Shown: positions 9,328-18,118, counted from the first letter of the stretch. The stretch is DNA of 64,000 nt from an uncultured Dehalococcoidia bacterium (GCA_951813535.1 OX638345.1:3154608-3218607), one strand, 5' to 3'. Numbers and translations are program-made. The notes: generated by a model from the letters alone, not told the origin.

Positions 9328-9978
9328 GTGGCGCACCGCAAACCTAGGAGCACTCCAATCTCGCAATCCGATATGTCGGCGATGTGTAGCAAGAAACCCG
9401 TGCTAAAGTGGCTATTGCCGGATCGGTCAGAAACGATGCAAACCCCACGATTGCCAATTGATAACATGGCGCAACGCCATCACGGTCTTACTCAAGCGAT
9501 TGCGGAACAACTTACTGAAGGCGCACGAGTATGCCTTGATCGTCACCACCAATCCCCAACTGAGTTCCATGTCCATTGGGAGGACCGTCGAACGGACGCG
9601 TTGGTAGTCTGGGAGCCTACCGATGATCGCACCAAAGCTGCTTGGGCCAATGAGACAGATACGACCGAAGCTGGTGCGTGTGCCTGCGTTTTGGCGGCGA
9701 TTGAAATGCTGGATGAACTGGTGGCGGTTCGGCGTGCCGAAACAGGAACCGGCGCTGATTATTACCTCGCTCCGCCGGGCACACCTGCTGATGATTGGGA
9801 GAACTTCTTACGTCTCGAAGTATCAGGAACTGACCAGGGGAATGAGTCAACCGTTGCCGACAGATTGAGGCGCAAGCTACAGCAAGCAGAATCAGGAGCA
9901 AGCGATCTCCCCGCAATTGCCGGTGTAGTGGGCTTCCGAGCCAAATTGATACGCTTGGCGAATTTGGAGGAGCCATGA
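9328..9978 (+). CDS. Hypothetical protein, first gene of a coupled pair
   Basis: I do not recognise this protein of up to 216 residues. The GTG at 9328 has a strong GAGGAGGAG stretch 8 bases ahead. In-frame ATGs at 9436 and 9466 are alternatives, and the 36 residues before 9436 look unstructured. The remainder looks like a cytosolic alpha/beta protein with charged helices: a Trp-rich segment HVHWEDRRTDALVVWEP, then a helix containing CACVLAAIEMLDELVAVRR. It has no membrane segment. Its TGA overlaps the ATG of the next gene (ATGA), so the two are translationally coupled. It is visibly more A+T-rich than its flanks, which suggests acquisition. Confidence 0.65.
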   Translation: MAHRKPRSTPISQSDMSAMCSKKPVLKWLLPDRSETMQTPRLPIDNMAQRHHGLTQAIAEQLTEGARVCLDRHHQSPTEFHVHWEDRRTDALVVWEPTDDRTKAAWANETDTTEAGACACVLAAIEMLDELVAVRRAETGTGADYYLAPPGTPADDWENFLRLEVSGTDQGNESTVADRLRRKLQQAESGASDLPAIAGVVGFRAKLIRLANLEEP

Positions 9979-11078
9979 TTTGGCTTGAGCATCATATCCA
10001 AAGCGAACAATTCGCGTCTGATGCAGAGGTGTCCAGCCACCGCGGCGAGCGCGCTGCGGCAATTGAACTTTACGCCAAAGCTGCAGAAGCTGAAGAGCGG
10101 GCACTTTCAGAACTTGACCCGTCCAAATTGCGCACTTACGGCATCATCGCGGTGAGTGCCGTCGCACTGCACTACAAAGCCGCTATGAGCGACAAAGCTA
10201 GTGTTTTGGCCCATCGACTTTTGGGATCCGCAACGCCACTACCATATTTCGCGCGGCGGCAGTTGGATGATTTATTAGACAGCATCAAAAGGGAACAAGC
10301 TGGCCTCGACATTGCCGACGCACATATCCTCGTCTCAATGAGCGGCGGAAGAATCCTGCCGGGCGGGGCACCAATGGACCTAGTCATCTCGAAATCGCAG
10401 AATATGAAACATCTGCTGTACCGAACCACTGAACACCTGAAGCGTCTCCCACACCGCCGTCGTGGCGAACCGAGCAAGGAGATCCAGGATGCATACAGAC
10501 CCTGGATCTTCCAAGCTGCGCCAGGCAGCTATCAATTCGAAGTGTCAGTACAAGAGACAAGGCAACTGAGTATGTTCGACACCGATGATGTGCACCCGAA
10601 GCAAATCGTTGTCGGCCTTTTTGATATTCTGCGAGCTTGTGCAGAATCCCCTGTAAATGGATTGACTGAAATAGTTGACGACGCCGAATACAGAAGTACA
10701 TTTCTTAAATTGACCCGCGATCTCGCCCCCACTACAACCGGACGAATATTCTCACGGATCGACATCAAGTCTGCTGACAGGGTACACCCGATTTCGTTAA
10801 TTCCGTCTACCAGGAATGCAATCAACGATGCTATCCGTGCTAATCGTTCGCCAGTGACAGAGGGAACGGATGAAGAGGTTCACGGGATCTTACGTGCACT
10901 GCACCTTGACAGCGACTGGATTGAGGTCATTGGATACGACGAAATTCGATACCGGATCGAACGTGTGAGCGAAGAGGTTGATGACCGGATCGGGAGTATG
11001 GTGAATCGTCCGATTGTTGTCCATGCGACGCGTGTGAATGAAAGGCTGTATTTCCGCGATATCGAAACAGACGAATAG
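9975..11078 (+). CDS. Hypothetical protein with TPR-like N-terminus, second gene of a coupled pair
   Basis: A 367-residue protein that I cannot assign. Residues 15-100 are helical and TPR-like, with AAIELYAKAAEAEERAL followed by two more amphipathic helices. The middle (about 120-250) is mixed alpha/beta with VSMSGGRILPGG and a basic HLKRLPHRRRGEP segment. The last 70 residues form a small beta-rich unit with LRALHLDSDWIEVIG and SMVNRPIVVHATR. There are no membrane segments and no catalytic motif I know. In 10561-10620, 31 of 60 bases are G/C, well below most of the window. It ends in a convergent gap with a palindromic hairpin. Confidence 0.7.
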   Translation: MIWLEHHIQSEQFASDAEVSSHRGERAAAIELYAKAAEAEERALSELDPSKLRTYGIIAVSAVALHYKAAMSDKASVLAHRLLGSATPLPYFARRQLDDLLDSIKREQAGLDIADAHILVSMSGGRILPGGAPMDLVISKSQNMKHLLYRTTEHLKRLPHRRRGEPSKEIQDAYRPWIFQAAPGSYQFEVSVQETRQLSMFDTDDVHPKQIVVGLFDILRACAESPVNGLTEIVDDAEYRSTFLKLTRDLAPTTTGRIFSRIDIKSADRVHPISLIPSTRNAINDAIRANRSPVTEGTDEEVHGILRALHLDSDWIEVIGYDEIRYRIERVSEEVDDRIGSMVNRPIVVHATRVNERLYFRDIETDE

Positions 11079-11162
11079 CCAGAGCTTGCCCAATTGGTTT
11101 TGGCCGGCGTCCGAATCTTCACTTGTTTTCGAAGACAGATAAACACCTGCAAAATAAACAAA

Positions 11163-11186
11163 AGGGGCGAATAATCATTCGCCCCT
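11163..11186. terminator. Palindromic hairpin in a convergent gap
   Basis: Perfect 10-base arms AGGGGCGAAT and ATTCGCCCCT flank a four-base AATC loop. It sits between the end of the plus-strand gene at 11078 and the end of the minus-strand gene at 11214, so it can act as a terminator in both directions. The AGGGGCGAAT arm recurs at 18146-18173, and a related arm at 45200-45227. Confidence 0.65.
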
Positions 11187-11213
11187 ACGTAGAAACCGGC
11201 TAGTCGGAATCGG

Positions 11214-12212
11214 TTACAGGTTGAGCGGGTGTTCCTCGTAGTCCTTGACCTTGTCGTAGACCTGGATGCGGTGACGGCTGGCTTCGAGGACGAAGATGCG
11301 GTCATTCTCGTCCACGCGCACCGACACCGGCCGGCGGAAGCGCCATTCAGGCTCCAAGTCCACGCGGCGACGCGCCTTGACGATGTCAGGGTTGGCGTCG
11401 ATGTAGGTTTGGGTCCACGGGGACGGCTGCTGGGCGTCGCCCACCAGCGAGGTTATGAAGCGGCCATCCGGAGCGTACACCTGGAGGCGATGGTTGCCCC
11501 AGTCCGTGACGTACACGTCTCCCTCAGAGTCAACCGCAACACCGGTGGGACCGCTCAGGTCGCCGACGCCGGAGGTCGGTGCGGCCTCAAATTTCTGCAC
11601 GAAGTTCCCGTCGGCGTCAAACTTCTGCACGCGGTTGTTCTTCCAGTCCGCGACGTACACGCTGCCGGCGTCGTCGACGCAGAGGCCCCACGGCAGCTTG
11701 AACTTGCCGTCGCCATCACCCTGTTTGCCAAACGAACCCAGATGCTTGCCATCTTTGGTGAACTTCTGCACCCGGTGGTTCTGGCTGTCGACCACCAGCA
11801 TGTTGCCCTCGGCATCGAAGGCCATCCCGCAGGGGCCGTTCAACTGGTCTTTGCCGTCTCCGGCCTCGCCCCAGCACGAGAGAAACGCTCCCTCCGGGTC
11901 GAAAACCGACACGCGGCTCAGGAAATCGTCGGAGGCGTAGACGTTTCCTTCTTCATCCAGCGCAATGGAGCGAGGCCAGACGAACTGGCCGTCTCCACGG
12001 CCGAAAGCGCCGAACTGCCCGAGGAACTGGTGGTCCAAGGTCACGCGGCTGACGCGTTGGCCCAATTCCTCCGCGCCGCGGCTGAGCACGTACATCGTTT
12101 CTCCGGCCAACGCGAAATCCTGGGGTGTCCAGAACCCCTGACCGGACATGCCGTACATGCCGATGCAATAGCTGTAGTCGAAAACCCGCCCGGCGGCCAC
12201 TGTGGTTAGCAT
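11214..12212 (-). CDS. NHL-repeat beta-propeller protein
   Basis: A 332-residue protein starting at the ATG at 12212, which has AGGGAGA 8 bases upstream; the frame is open a little further without a signal. It is made of about six NHL repeats with the pattern 'G..L..P.G.A.D..G..YV.D..N.RVQ.F...G'. Examples are VVDSQNHRVQKFTKDG and YVTDWGNHRLQVYAPDG. NHL propellers bind proteins, RNA or small ligands; some are peptidyl-hydroxyglycine lyases. There is no visible signal peptide. It is the last gene of the DUF1800/DUF1501 group, 32 bases below DUF1501, which suggests it works with them. Confidence 0.85.
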   Translation of the reverse strand: MLTTVAAGRVFDYSYCIGMYGMSGQGFWTPQDFALAGETMYVLSRGAEELGQRVSRVTLDHQFLGQFGAFGRGDGQFVWPRSIALDEEGNVYASDDFLSRVSVFDPEGAFLSCWGEAGDGKDQLNGPCGMAFDAEGNMLVVDSQNHRVQKFTKDGKHLGSFGKQGDGDGKFKLPWGLCVDDAGSVYVADWKNNRVQKFDADGNFVQKFEAAPTSGVGDLSGPTGVAVDSEGDVYVTDWGNHRLQVYAPDGRFITSLVGDAQQPSPWTQTYIDANPDIVKARRRVDLEPEWRFRRPVSVRVDENDRIFVLEASRHRIQVYDKVKDYEEHPLNL

Positions 12213-12244
12213 GGTTAGATCTCCCTCGCTTTGAGTTGATGCTC

Positions 12245-13372
12245 CTATACGAAGTCCAACTGCTCGAAGTTGCCGCCCACGATGGGCACCGAATCCAAGC
12301 CCAGCCACTTCTCGATGACGGTGGCATAGAGCCCGCGGAAGTCGTAGTTGGGCTCAAGGTCGCCCTGGGTCAGATCCTCCGGCCGCAGGGAAGGATAGGC
12401 GCTGTAATGGCCGCCCTTGACCTGGTTGCCGATCACGAAGGCCGCGCCGCCTGCGCCGTGGTCGGTTCCGGTGCCGTTGTCCCTGACGCGCCGGCCGAAC
12501 TCGGTGAAAAGCACCATAATGAGGTTGTCACCGGCGTCGTGCTCTTCCAGATCGTCGAAGAAGTCGCCGATTGCGCTGGACATGTCGGTCCACAGCTTCG
12601 TGTGCATCGGCGGCTGGTTGAAGTGGGAGTCGAAGCTGCCGTGCTGGGTGTAGAAAAGCTGCGTGCCGAGGTCGGCCAGGTAGACCTGCGCGATGTCCCG
12701 CAGGTACTTGGCGATAGGGGTGTCGGCATATTCGACGGTGGACGAGTACTGCTCCGGTGCGGAGCGGACGATGTCGGCGCCCTTGAGGGCATCGCGGCCG
12801 GTCTGGCCCAGGTAGTCCATCACCGCGCCGGTCCCCACGGTAGGGGAGTACATGCGCGCGAACCGGTCCAGCAGTTGATCGCGCTCCGCCTCGACCGGGA
12901 CGCTGGAAAGCACGCCGTAGGTCTCCAGGCTGGAAACCGACGTGATCGGCACGCCGCGCAGAGCCAACGCCCGGGGCAACCCCTGGCCGAAGTTCACGCC
13001 CTTGAGGACGTTTTCGCCACGGGGATCAAGGTCGCGGATCACGCGGCCAGCCCAGCCCTCGGTTCCGACGATGTCCGGCTCGCAGGTGTGCCAGATGTCC
13101 ATTGAGCGGAAGTGCGACCGCGGCGAGTTCTCGTAGCCGATGCCGTGGATGATGGCGACCTTGCCCTCATCCCACAGATCCTTGATGCGCCCCATCTGCG
13201 GGTTGAACCCCAACTCGTCATTGATGGGAATGACCTTGTCCGCCGCAATGCCAACCCTGGGGCGGGCGTCATGGTAGTGGCCGTTGGTGAAGGGGATGAC
13301 CGTGTTCAAGTAGTCGTTGGCGCCGGTCATCTGCAGAACCACCACCACCGGGTCTTTCGTCGTAGTCGTCAT
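12245..13372 (-). CDS. DUF1501 domain-containing protein
   Basis: A 375-residue protein starting at the ATG at 13372, preceded by CGGAGGAACAAC. It begins DPVVVVLQMTGANDYLNTV and has DFFDDLEEHDAGDNLIMVLFTEFGRRV near residues 265-290 and DHGAGGAAFVIGNQVKGG about 20 residues later. This is the DUF1501 fold, related to alkaline-phosphatase and sulfatase-type enzymes and often exported by Tat. No twin-arginine signal is present here. It overlaps neither neighbour but lies within 70 bases of both. The usual partner, DUF1800, is directly upstream. The reaction is unknown. Confidence 0.9.
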   Translation of the reverse strand: MTTTTKDPVVVVLQMTGANDYLNTVIPFTNGHYHDARPRVGIAADKVIPINDELGFNPQMGRIKDLWDEGKVAIIHGIGYENSPRSHFRSMDIWHTCEPDIVGTEGWAGRVIRDLDPRGENVLKGVNFGQGLPRALALRGVPITSVSSLETYGVLSSVPVEAERDQLLDRFARMYSPTVGTGAVMDYLGQTGRDALKGADIVRSAPEQYSSTVEYADTPIAKYLRDIAQVYLADLGTQLFYTQHGSFDSHFNQPPMHTKLWTDMSSAIGDFFDDLEEHDAGDNLIMVLFTEFGRRVRDNGTGTDHGAGGAAFVIGNQVKGGHYSAYPSLRPEDLTQGDLEPNYDFRGLYATVIEKWLGLDSVPIVGGNFEQLDFV

Positions 13373-13440
13373 GTTGTTCCTCCGTGTGTAGCGGGGCGAC
13401 CGGTCAGTCGCCCGCTCCAACTGATACCGATGGTAGTGGT

Positions 13441-14844
13441 CTATGCAAACTGGAAATCGCGAGACGCGGCGATCAGGGCCAGCATCACGCCGACCCGCTT
13501 TTCGGACCGTTCGGCGTCGCCCTCGGTATCCCACCGCAGTTCGCCGTCGCTATGGGCCTGGTCAAGCAACTCGGCCCGTGTGCCCTCGCTGACTTCCAGC
13601 GGACCCACGAGTTCGAGGCAGGCTTCGACCAGCTCGTCAGGACGCAGGTTCCCGCGATCCCGCAGGGTGTCCACTATGGACCGGACGCCCGGTAGCGAAA
13701 CGTCGCCGAGCAGGCCAGCGGCGAAGTTGACCCGGCGCACCAGCGCGCCGCCATCAATCCATTCGCTGCCGGTATGCCAACTCTCGACGCTGGGCGGGTT
13801 CAGCAGTTCCTGACCCTGATAGGCGCACTCGAAAGCCAGCGAGTTGATACCGGGACGCGGTTGCCTGAAGTTGCCCGCCAGACGAGCCGTGCCGATGACC
13901 AGTTCCGCCGGGCTCTTGACCCGGCTGAATCGCGCTTCCTTGAAGAAATCGGAGTTGAACAGAACACGAAGCACGAAGCGGATGTCGCCGTCAGATTCGT
14001 TGTAGGCCGCCACCAACTGGTCTATAGCGTCGGGATCATTGGGCGGCGTGATATTCCAACTGGGAACCTGGGGCTCATCAGCCACGAAGAAGTTGTAGAG
14101 GTGCCGCGCCAGGAAGCGGGCGCTTGCCGGCTGCTCAACCACGAGGTTGATGATGTCCTGGCCGTTGAAGTTCCCGGTGTGTCCCAGGAAGGTCTTCTCG
14201 CCGTCGTCGTGGTCCTCAGCACGGTACTCGAAGTTCCAGTAGAACCGTCCCAGCGGGTTGCGTGGAATCTTGGGGCCGATGGTCCAGCCGGTGAAGGCGC
14301 GGCTGGCCTCCTTGATGTCGTCCTCGGAGTAGTTGCCCACTCCCATGGAGAAGAGTTCCAGCAACTCACGGCCCCAGTTCTCGTTGATCGCGCCGCGGTG
14401 GTTGCCGTTGTTGTCCAGCCAGAAGATCATGGCGGGGTTCTGGGCCAGCTCAATCAGGATGTCGCGGAATTTCCCGAGACCACAGCGCCGGAACATGGCG
14501 ATCTGTTGCGTCAACTCCGGCGGATTGTCCACCTTGGAATTGCCGGTGGCGAAAAGCTGGTGCCAGAACAGCGCCATCTTCTCTTCCAGCGGCCGCTGGG
14601 TGTTGATCATGCGGTAAACCCAATCGGCTTGGTTGAGCGGCGGGCCCAAAGCGCCCTCGTATCCTGGCATGAACCGGTAAAGCAACTCCTCGTCCACCGG
14701 CTCGAATTGCTCGGGGTTGAGCAGATCCTCCACCGCGGCTTCGTAACCGCGGCCGGCTTTTTCCACCAACTCGTCGTGGGTCCCACCGAATCCGGCTCGC
14801 CGCATCAGGTGACCTATCAAAGCAATATCTTCGCGATTCGTCAT
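13441..14844 (-). CDS. DUF1800 domain-containing protein
   Basis: A 467-residue protein starting at the ATG at 14844 with CGGAGG upstream; the frame is open 24 codons further without support. Family marks are HLMRRAGFGGTHDELVEKA near residue 10, a Trp-rich FWHQLFATGNSKVDNP near 100, NENWGRELLELFSMGVGNY near 160 and PAELVIGTARLAGNF near 310. DUF1800 proteins almost always neighbour DUF1501 proteins, as here, and the pair is thought to process a shared extracellular polymer or form an export unit. That role is not established. It is the first gene of the three-gene unit behind the promoter at 14916-14944. Confidence 0.9.
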   Translation of the reverse strand: MTNREDIALIGHLMRRAGFGGTHDELVEKAGRGYEAAVEDLLNPEQFEPVDEELLYRFMPGYEGALGPPLNQADWVYRMINTQRPLEEKMALFWHQLFATGNSKVDNPPELTQQIAMFRRCGLGKFRDILIELAQNPAMIFWLDNNGNHRGAINENWGRELLELFSMGVGNYSEDDIKEASRAFTGWTIGPKIPRNPLGRFYWNFEYRAEDHDDGEKTFLGHTGNFNGQDIINLVVEQPASARFLARHLYNFFVADEPQVPSWNITPPNDPDAIDQLVAAYNESDGDIRFVLRVLFNSDFFKEARFSRVKSPAELVIGTARLAGNFRQPRPGINSLAFECAYQGQELLNPPSVESWHTGSEWIDGGALVRRVNFAAGLLGDVSLPGVRSIVDTLRDRGNLRPDELVEACLELVGPLEVSEGTRAELLDQAHSDGELRWDTEGDAERSEKRVGVMLALIAASRDFQFA

Positions 14845-14915
14845 TTTTTGCCTCCGATCGAGGAAGTTTCGATCGCTCATGAAAGAACTGGATAATTCGG
14901 TCGATTCTAAATGCA

Positions 14916-14944
14916 ATACTACGTATCGGCCAATTCGATGTCAA
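14916..14944 (-). promoter_or_regulatory. Promoter of the DUF1800-DUF1501-NHL unit
   Basis: On the minus strand there is a consensus TTGACA -35 box (complement of 14939-14944), a 17-base spacer and a TAGTAT -10 box (complement of 14916-14921). It is 72 bases upstream of the DUF1800 ATG. This is one of the two best sigma70-like promoters in the window. Confidence 0.7.
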
Positions 14945-15009
14945 GGAAAACGCTTCGGTGCGGACCCGTGCCGCCGACCGGCGCAACGCCTACCGAAAGC
15001 CGTGAGTCT

Positions 15010-15225
15010 TCAACCGGTCGCCAACGGTCGTTTCCAATAGTAATAGACGAAGCAGTCAGTGGGATTTTGAGGGATAAACAGCGGCATCGCGGACACCAAC
15101 TCCCACCCCGCCGCGCCCCGTTCGTTCAGGAACGCCTCGTCGACCGCGTCGACGTTCATTGGGCCCTTCCCGTAGAACCCTCCGGACCTGATGGGCATCT
15201 TGTCAACCCAGTATTCCCACTTCAT
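15010..15225 (-). CDS. Small DUF4177-like protein
   Basis: A 71-residue protein beginning MKWEYWVDKMPIR. It has the family-like pattern 'LNERGAAGWELVSAMP' followed by an aromatic strand VYYYWKRP. That is the usual DUF4177 layout: a beta strand, the helix with LNxxGxxGWELV, then a final strand. DUF4177 proteins are small, soluble and of unknown function. GGAGACACTGACGC precedes the ATG. It is isolated from the DUF1800 unit by the promoter at 14916-14944 and follows the second GMC gene. Confidence 0.72.
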   Translation of the reverse strand: MKWEYWVDKMPIRSGGFYGKGPMNVDAVDEAFLNERGAAGWELVSAMPLFIPQNPTDCFVYYYWKRPLATG

Positions 15226-15257
15226 GCGTCAGTGTCTCCTTGACTGATGTGAAACGA

Positions 15258-15290
15258 GACGCCCGCCGCGTTTGAACACGGGCGGGCGTC
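15258..15290. terminator. Hairpin downstream of the second GMC gene
   Basis: Perfect 10-base arms GACGCCCGCC and GGCGGGCGTC are separated by 13 bases. It lies between the stop of the GMC gene at 15315 and the small gene at 15225, both on the minus strand. This fits a terminator or transcript-stabilising hairpin; there is no clear T-run after it on the minus strand. Confidence 0.5.
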
Positions 15291-15314
15291 CGGCAGTTGC
15301 GTCGGGACCCACGG

Positions 15315-16859
15315 TCACTGCCCCATCTTGACCCAGTCGGCGCAGCGTTCGCCGATCATGATGGTGGTGCAGTTGGTGTTGGCTCGTATGACGTTGGGCA
15401 TCACCGAAGCGTCGGCGACCTTGATGCCTTCCAGTCCGTGGATGTTCAGGCGTTGGTCGACCACGGCCATCGGGTCGCTGGACGGCCCCATCTTGCAGGT
15501 GCCCGAGGCGTGGGTAGTGTTGAACACCGTCTGGCGCATCCAGCGGTCCAGTGTTTCATCCGACGCCAGGTCCTCCGCCGATGGTTGAATGATGTGATCC
15601 ACGATGGGACCGAAGGCATCGTTCTCCAGGAGCCCGACGCTGAGGCGTACCGCCTCACGCAGACGCTCCCGGTCGCGTTCAAGCTCCAGGTAGCGGTAGT
15701 TCAGCGAGGGCTGGACGGCGGGATCGTTGGCGGAGAGGCGCACCTCGCCGGCCCCGTCGGCCAGCTCCAGGATGCATTGAACGCGGACGCCGCCGGCCTC
15801 GAAGGGGTCGGCGCCGCCGATGGGCGTTGAGAAGGACGACGCCATGATCTGCATATCGTTGCGGTCGGGCGAACCGGTGGCCGTGTAACGCAGCGCGGTT
15901 TGGGTGCGCGGCGCCAGCGGGTCCTGCTCGTGGTCGTCCCGCACCTGACAGATGACGGCGACGATGGGATGGTCCCGCAGGTTCTGGCCCACTCCAGGAA
16001 GCTCGTGAACCACGGGAATGCCCATTTCACGCAGGTGGTCCGCTGGACCCACGCCCGACAGCATCAGCAACTGCGGGGAGGCCATGGCGCCGGCGGATAG
16101 CACGATCTGGTCGGCTTCCACCTGGTACACCTCTCCGCCGCTTTCCACCTCGACACCGGTGGCGCGGTTGCCCTCAAACACGATGCGGCGCACGACCACG
16201 TTGGCGCGCACGGTCAGGTTCAGCCGGTGGCGCACCTCGCGCAGGAAGGTCAGGGCGGTGCTCATGCGCACGCCCTCAGGGTTGTTCATCGGCACGGGGC
16301 CGATGCCTCCCGAGTCGGGACTGTTCATATCGGCGTCTTCTGGGTACCCCGCCTCGATGCAGGACTGGACGAAGGCCTGCTGGAATGGCAGCCATTCCTG
16401 CCTCGGGAATCGCCGCACTGGAATCGGTCCCTCGGAGCCGTGGAAGTCGTCGCTGATGTCCATGTCGGTTTCCATCTTGCGGAAATACGGCAGGACGTTG
16501 ATGAAGGACCACTCGTCATTCCCTTCGGAGGCCCAGCCATCGTAGTCCTCGGGGACGCCCCGCAACAGCACTTGGCCGTTGATGGCGCTGGTGCCGCCCA
16601 CGACCTTGCCGCGCGGCGCCGGAAGCATCTCGGTTTGGTCCGCAGAACCCTGGGCCCACCAGGTCCAATTGTGGGGCGCGCCCTGGGTGGAAGCGTCGGG
16701 CTTGTAACCGTATTTCAGGTCGTCGGGATAGTGCTCGTACTCCGGATAGTCCGGCCCGGCCTCGAGCAACAGGATGGAACGGCTGGGATCCTCGGCCAGC
16801 CTGGATGCTACCACGCAGCCTCCCGAGCCCGCCCCAATCACTATGACGTCGTATTTCAT
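15315..16859 (-). CDS. GMC-family FAD-dependent oxidoreductase (paralogue)
   Basis: A 514-residue flavoprotein from the ATG at 16859, with AGGTGAGACC just upstream. It starts MKYDVIVIGAGSGGCVVASR and carries GKVVGGTSAINGQVLLRG, SAGAMASPQLLMLSGVGP and the C-terminal THASGTCKMGPSSDP region with a catalytic His. It is clearly a paralogue of 7116-8657: the same motifs in the same order and nearly the same length. Family members oxidise primary alcohols such as choline or polyethylene glycol; the substrate is unknown. It is divergent from the LLM monooxygenase at 17090. Confidence 0.92.
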   Translation of the reverse strand: MKYDVIVIGAGSGGCVVASRLAEDPSRSILLLEAGPDYPEYEHYPDDLKYGYKPDASTQGAPHNWTWWAQGSADQTEMLPAPRGKVVGGTSAINGQVLLRGVPEDYDGWASEGNDEWSFINVLPYFRKMETDMDISDDFHGSEGPIPVRRFPRQEWLPFQQAFVQSCIEAGYPEDADMNSPDSGGIGPVPMNNPEGVRMSTALTFLREVRHRLNLTVRANVVVRRIVFEGNRATGVEVESGGEVYQVEADQIVLSAGAMASPQLLMLSGVGPADHLREMGIPVVHELPGVGQNLRDHPIVAVICQVRDDHEQDPLAPRTQTALRYTATGSPDRNDMQIMASSFSTPIGGADPFEAGGVRVQCILELADGAGEVRLSANDPAVQPSLNYRYLELERDRERLREAVRLSVGLLENDAFGPIVDHIIQPSAEDLASDETLDRWMRQTVFNTTHASGTCKMGPSSDPMAVVDQRLNIHGLEGIKVADASVMPNVIRANTNCTTIMIGERCADWVKMGQ

Positions 16860-17045
16860 GGTCTCACCTGCGGTTGACTGGTCTGCGCTGCCGATGCGCT
16901 GTCGCGTCAGCATAATGGAACGCGCGGCGAATTGAAAAGGGAGGAAAGCCGCTTTCGAGGCCGGTCGGAGCGTAACTCCGCTTTATGAGACGACACAGCG
17001 AGGCTGCCACCCCGCGGCTTGGATGACGCTGAATGGCTCAGGCCC

Positions 17046-17051
17046 TATAAT
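17046..17051 (+). promoter_or_regulatory. Candidate -10 box (TATAAT) for the LLM gene
   Basis: A perfect TATAAT, 38 bases before the ATG at 17090, in the divergent gap. There is no good -35 hexamer at 16-18 bases. It gives a leader of about 30 bases containing the GGGAGGAACTC ribosome binding site. Confidence 0.45.
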
Positions 17052-17089
17052 TCGCCCATGCGCCAGACCGCTGCACCAGGGAGGAACTC

Positions 17090-18118
17090 ATGAATTTTGG
17101 CATGTTCACCGATTTTCACATCGGAGAAAACAGGACCCAGGCTGAGGCCTTTGACGAGTCGTTCGCGCAGATTGCCGACGCCGAGGCGATGGGTTTCGAT
17201 ACGGTGTGGCTGGCCGAACATCACTTCAGCCCGGAGCGCGCGGTGCTCGCGTCGCCGATGGTGATCGCCAGCGCCATCGCCGCCCGCACCGAGCGAATAC
17301 GCACCGGGCTGGCCGTGCAGGTTCTGCCGCTGACCAACCCGCTCCGCGTCGCCGAGGAAGCCGCCACCGTCGACCACATCAGCAAGGGTCGGTTCGAGTT
17401 CGGCATCGGACGCAGCGGGCTGACCAAGTACTACCAGGGCTACAACATCCCCTATTCGGAGAGCCGGCCGCGTTTCTTGGAGGCGCTGGACGTGATCATG
17501 CAGGCGTGGGCTCAAGATCAGTTCTCCTACGAGGGCCAGTTCCATTCCTATCAGGACGTCGCCGTGGTGCCCAAGCCCTACCAGCAGCCCTATCCACCGG
17601 TGCGCGTGGCCGTAGCCGGCGAGGACACCTTCCCATTGATCGGCAAGATGGGACATCCCATCTTCGTCAGCGCGAACGCCGGACGGGACCAATTGCAATC
17701 ACGGATCGCGTCCTACGAGGAAGCGCGCGCCGCCGCCGGCCACTCCGGCCCCGCCGACATAGCGGTGCGCATCCCCGTGTACGCGGCCGAAACCACCGAG
17801 CGCGCCCACTCGGAACCGGAAGCCAGCGCGATGTCCGCGATCCAATATGCCGCCAGCGAACTGGTCAAAACCGCCGCCAGCGAGGAGACGGCCGAGCGCA
17901 TCCGGCGAACCGCCAACACGCCCTACTCGGACGTGCTCCAACAGCGGGTGGTTTTCGGGACGCCGGCCGAGATCGTGGAGCGGTTCCGGGGATTCCAGGA
18001 GGACTTCGGCGCGACGGGCGTCGTCATGGAAGTCAACTACGGCGGTCGCATCCCCTACGACCGGGTCAAGAACTCGCTGCGCCTGATCAGCGAGGAGGTC
18101 ATGCCCCACTTCAAATAG
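17090..18118 (+). CDS. LLM-class flavin-dependent oxidoreductase (luciferase-like)
   Basis: A 342-residue bacterial-luciferase-fold protein. Family features are MNFGMFTDFHIGENRTQAEA at the start, AMGFDTVWLAEHHFSPE near residue 34, AARTERIRTGLAVQVLPLTNP near 64 and GRFEFGIGRSG near 102. The motif VPKPYQQPYPPVRVAV is near 160. It most resembles FMN-dependent alkane-type monooxygenases that act with a separate flavin reductase. GGGAGGAACTC directly precedes the ATG. It stands alone between a divergent GMC gene and a convergent VOC gene. The substrate is unknown. Confidence 0.9.
   Translation: MNFGMFTDFHIGENRTQAEAFDESFAQIADAEAMGFDTVWLAEHHFSPERAVLASPMVIASAIAARTERIRTGLAVQVLPLTNPLRVAEEAATVDHISKGRFEFGIGRSGLTKYYQGYNIPYSESRPRFLEALDVIMQAWAQDQFSYEGQFHSYQDVAVVPKPYQQPYPPVRVAVAGEDTFPLIGKMGHPIFVSANAGRDQLQSRIASYEEARAAAGHSGPADIAVRIPVYAAETTERAHSEPEASAMSAIQYAASELVKTAASEETAERIRRTANTPYSDVLQQRVVFGTPAEIVERFRGFQEDFGATGVVMEVNYGGRIPYDRVKNSLRLISEEVMPHFK

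Noticed and set aside
12125-13105. Plus-strand frame of 326 codons and a second of 373 codons at 13774-14895
   Set aside because: Both lie antisense to the DUF1501 and DUF1800 genes, which carry family motifs and good starts. The antisense peptides are low-complexity.
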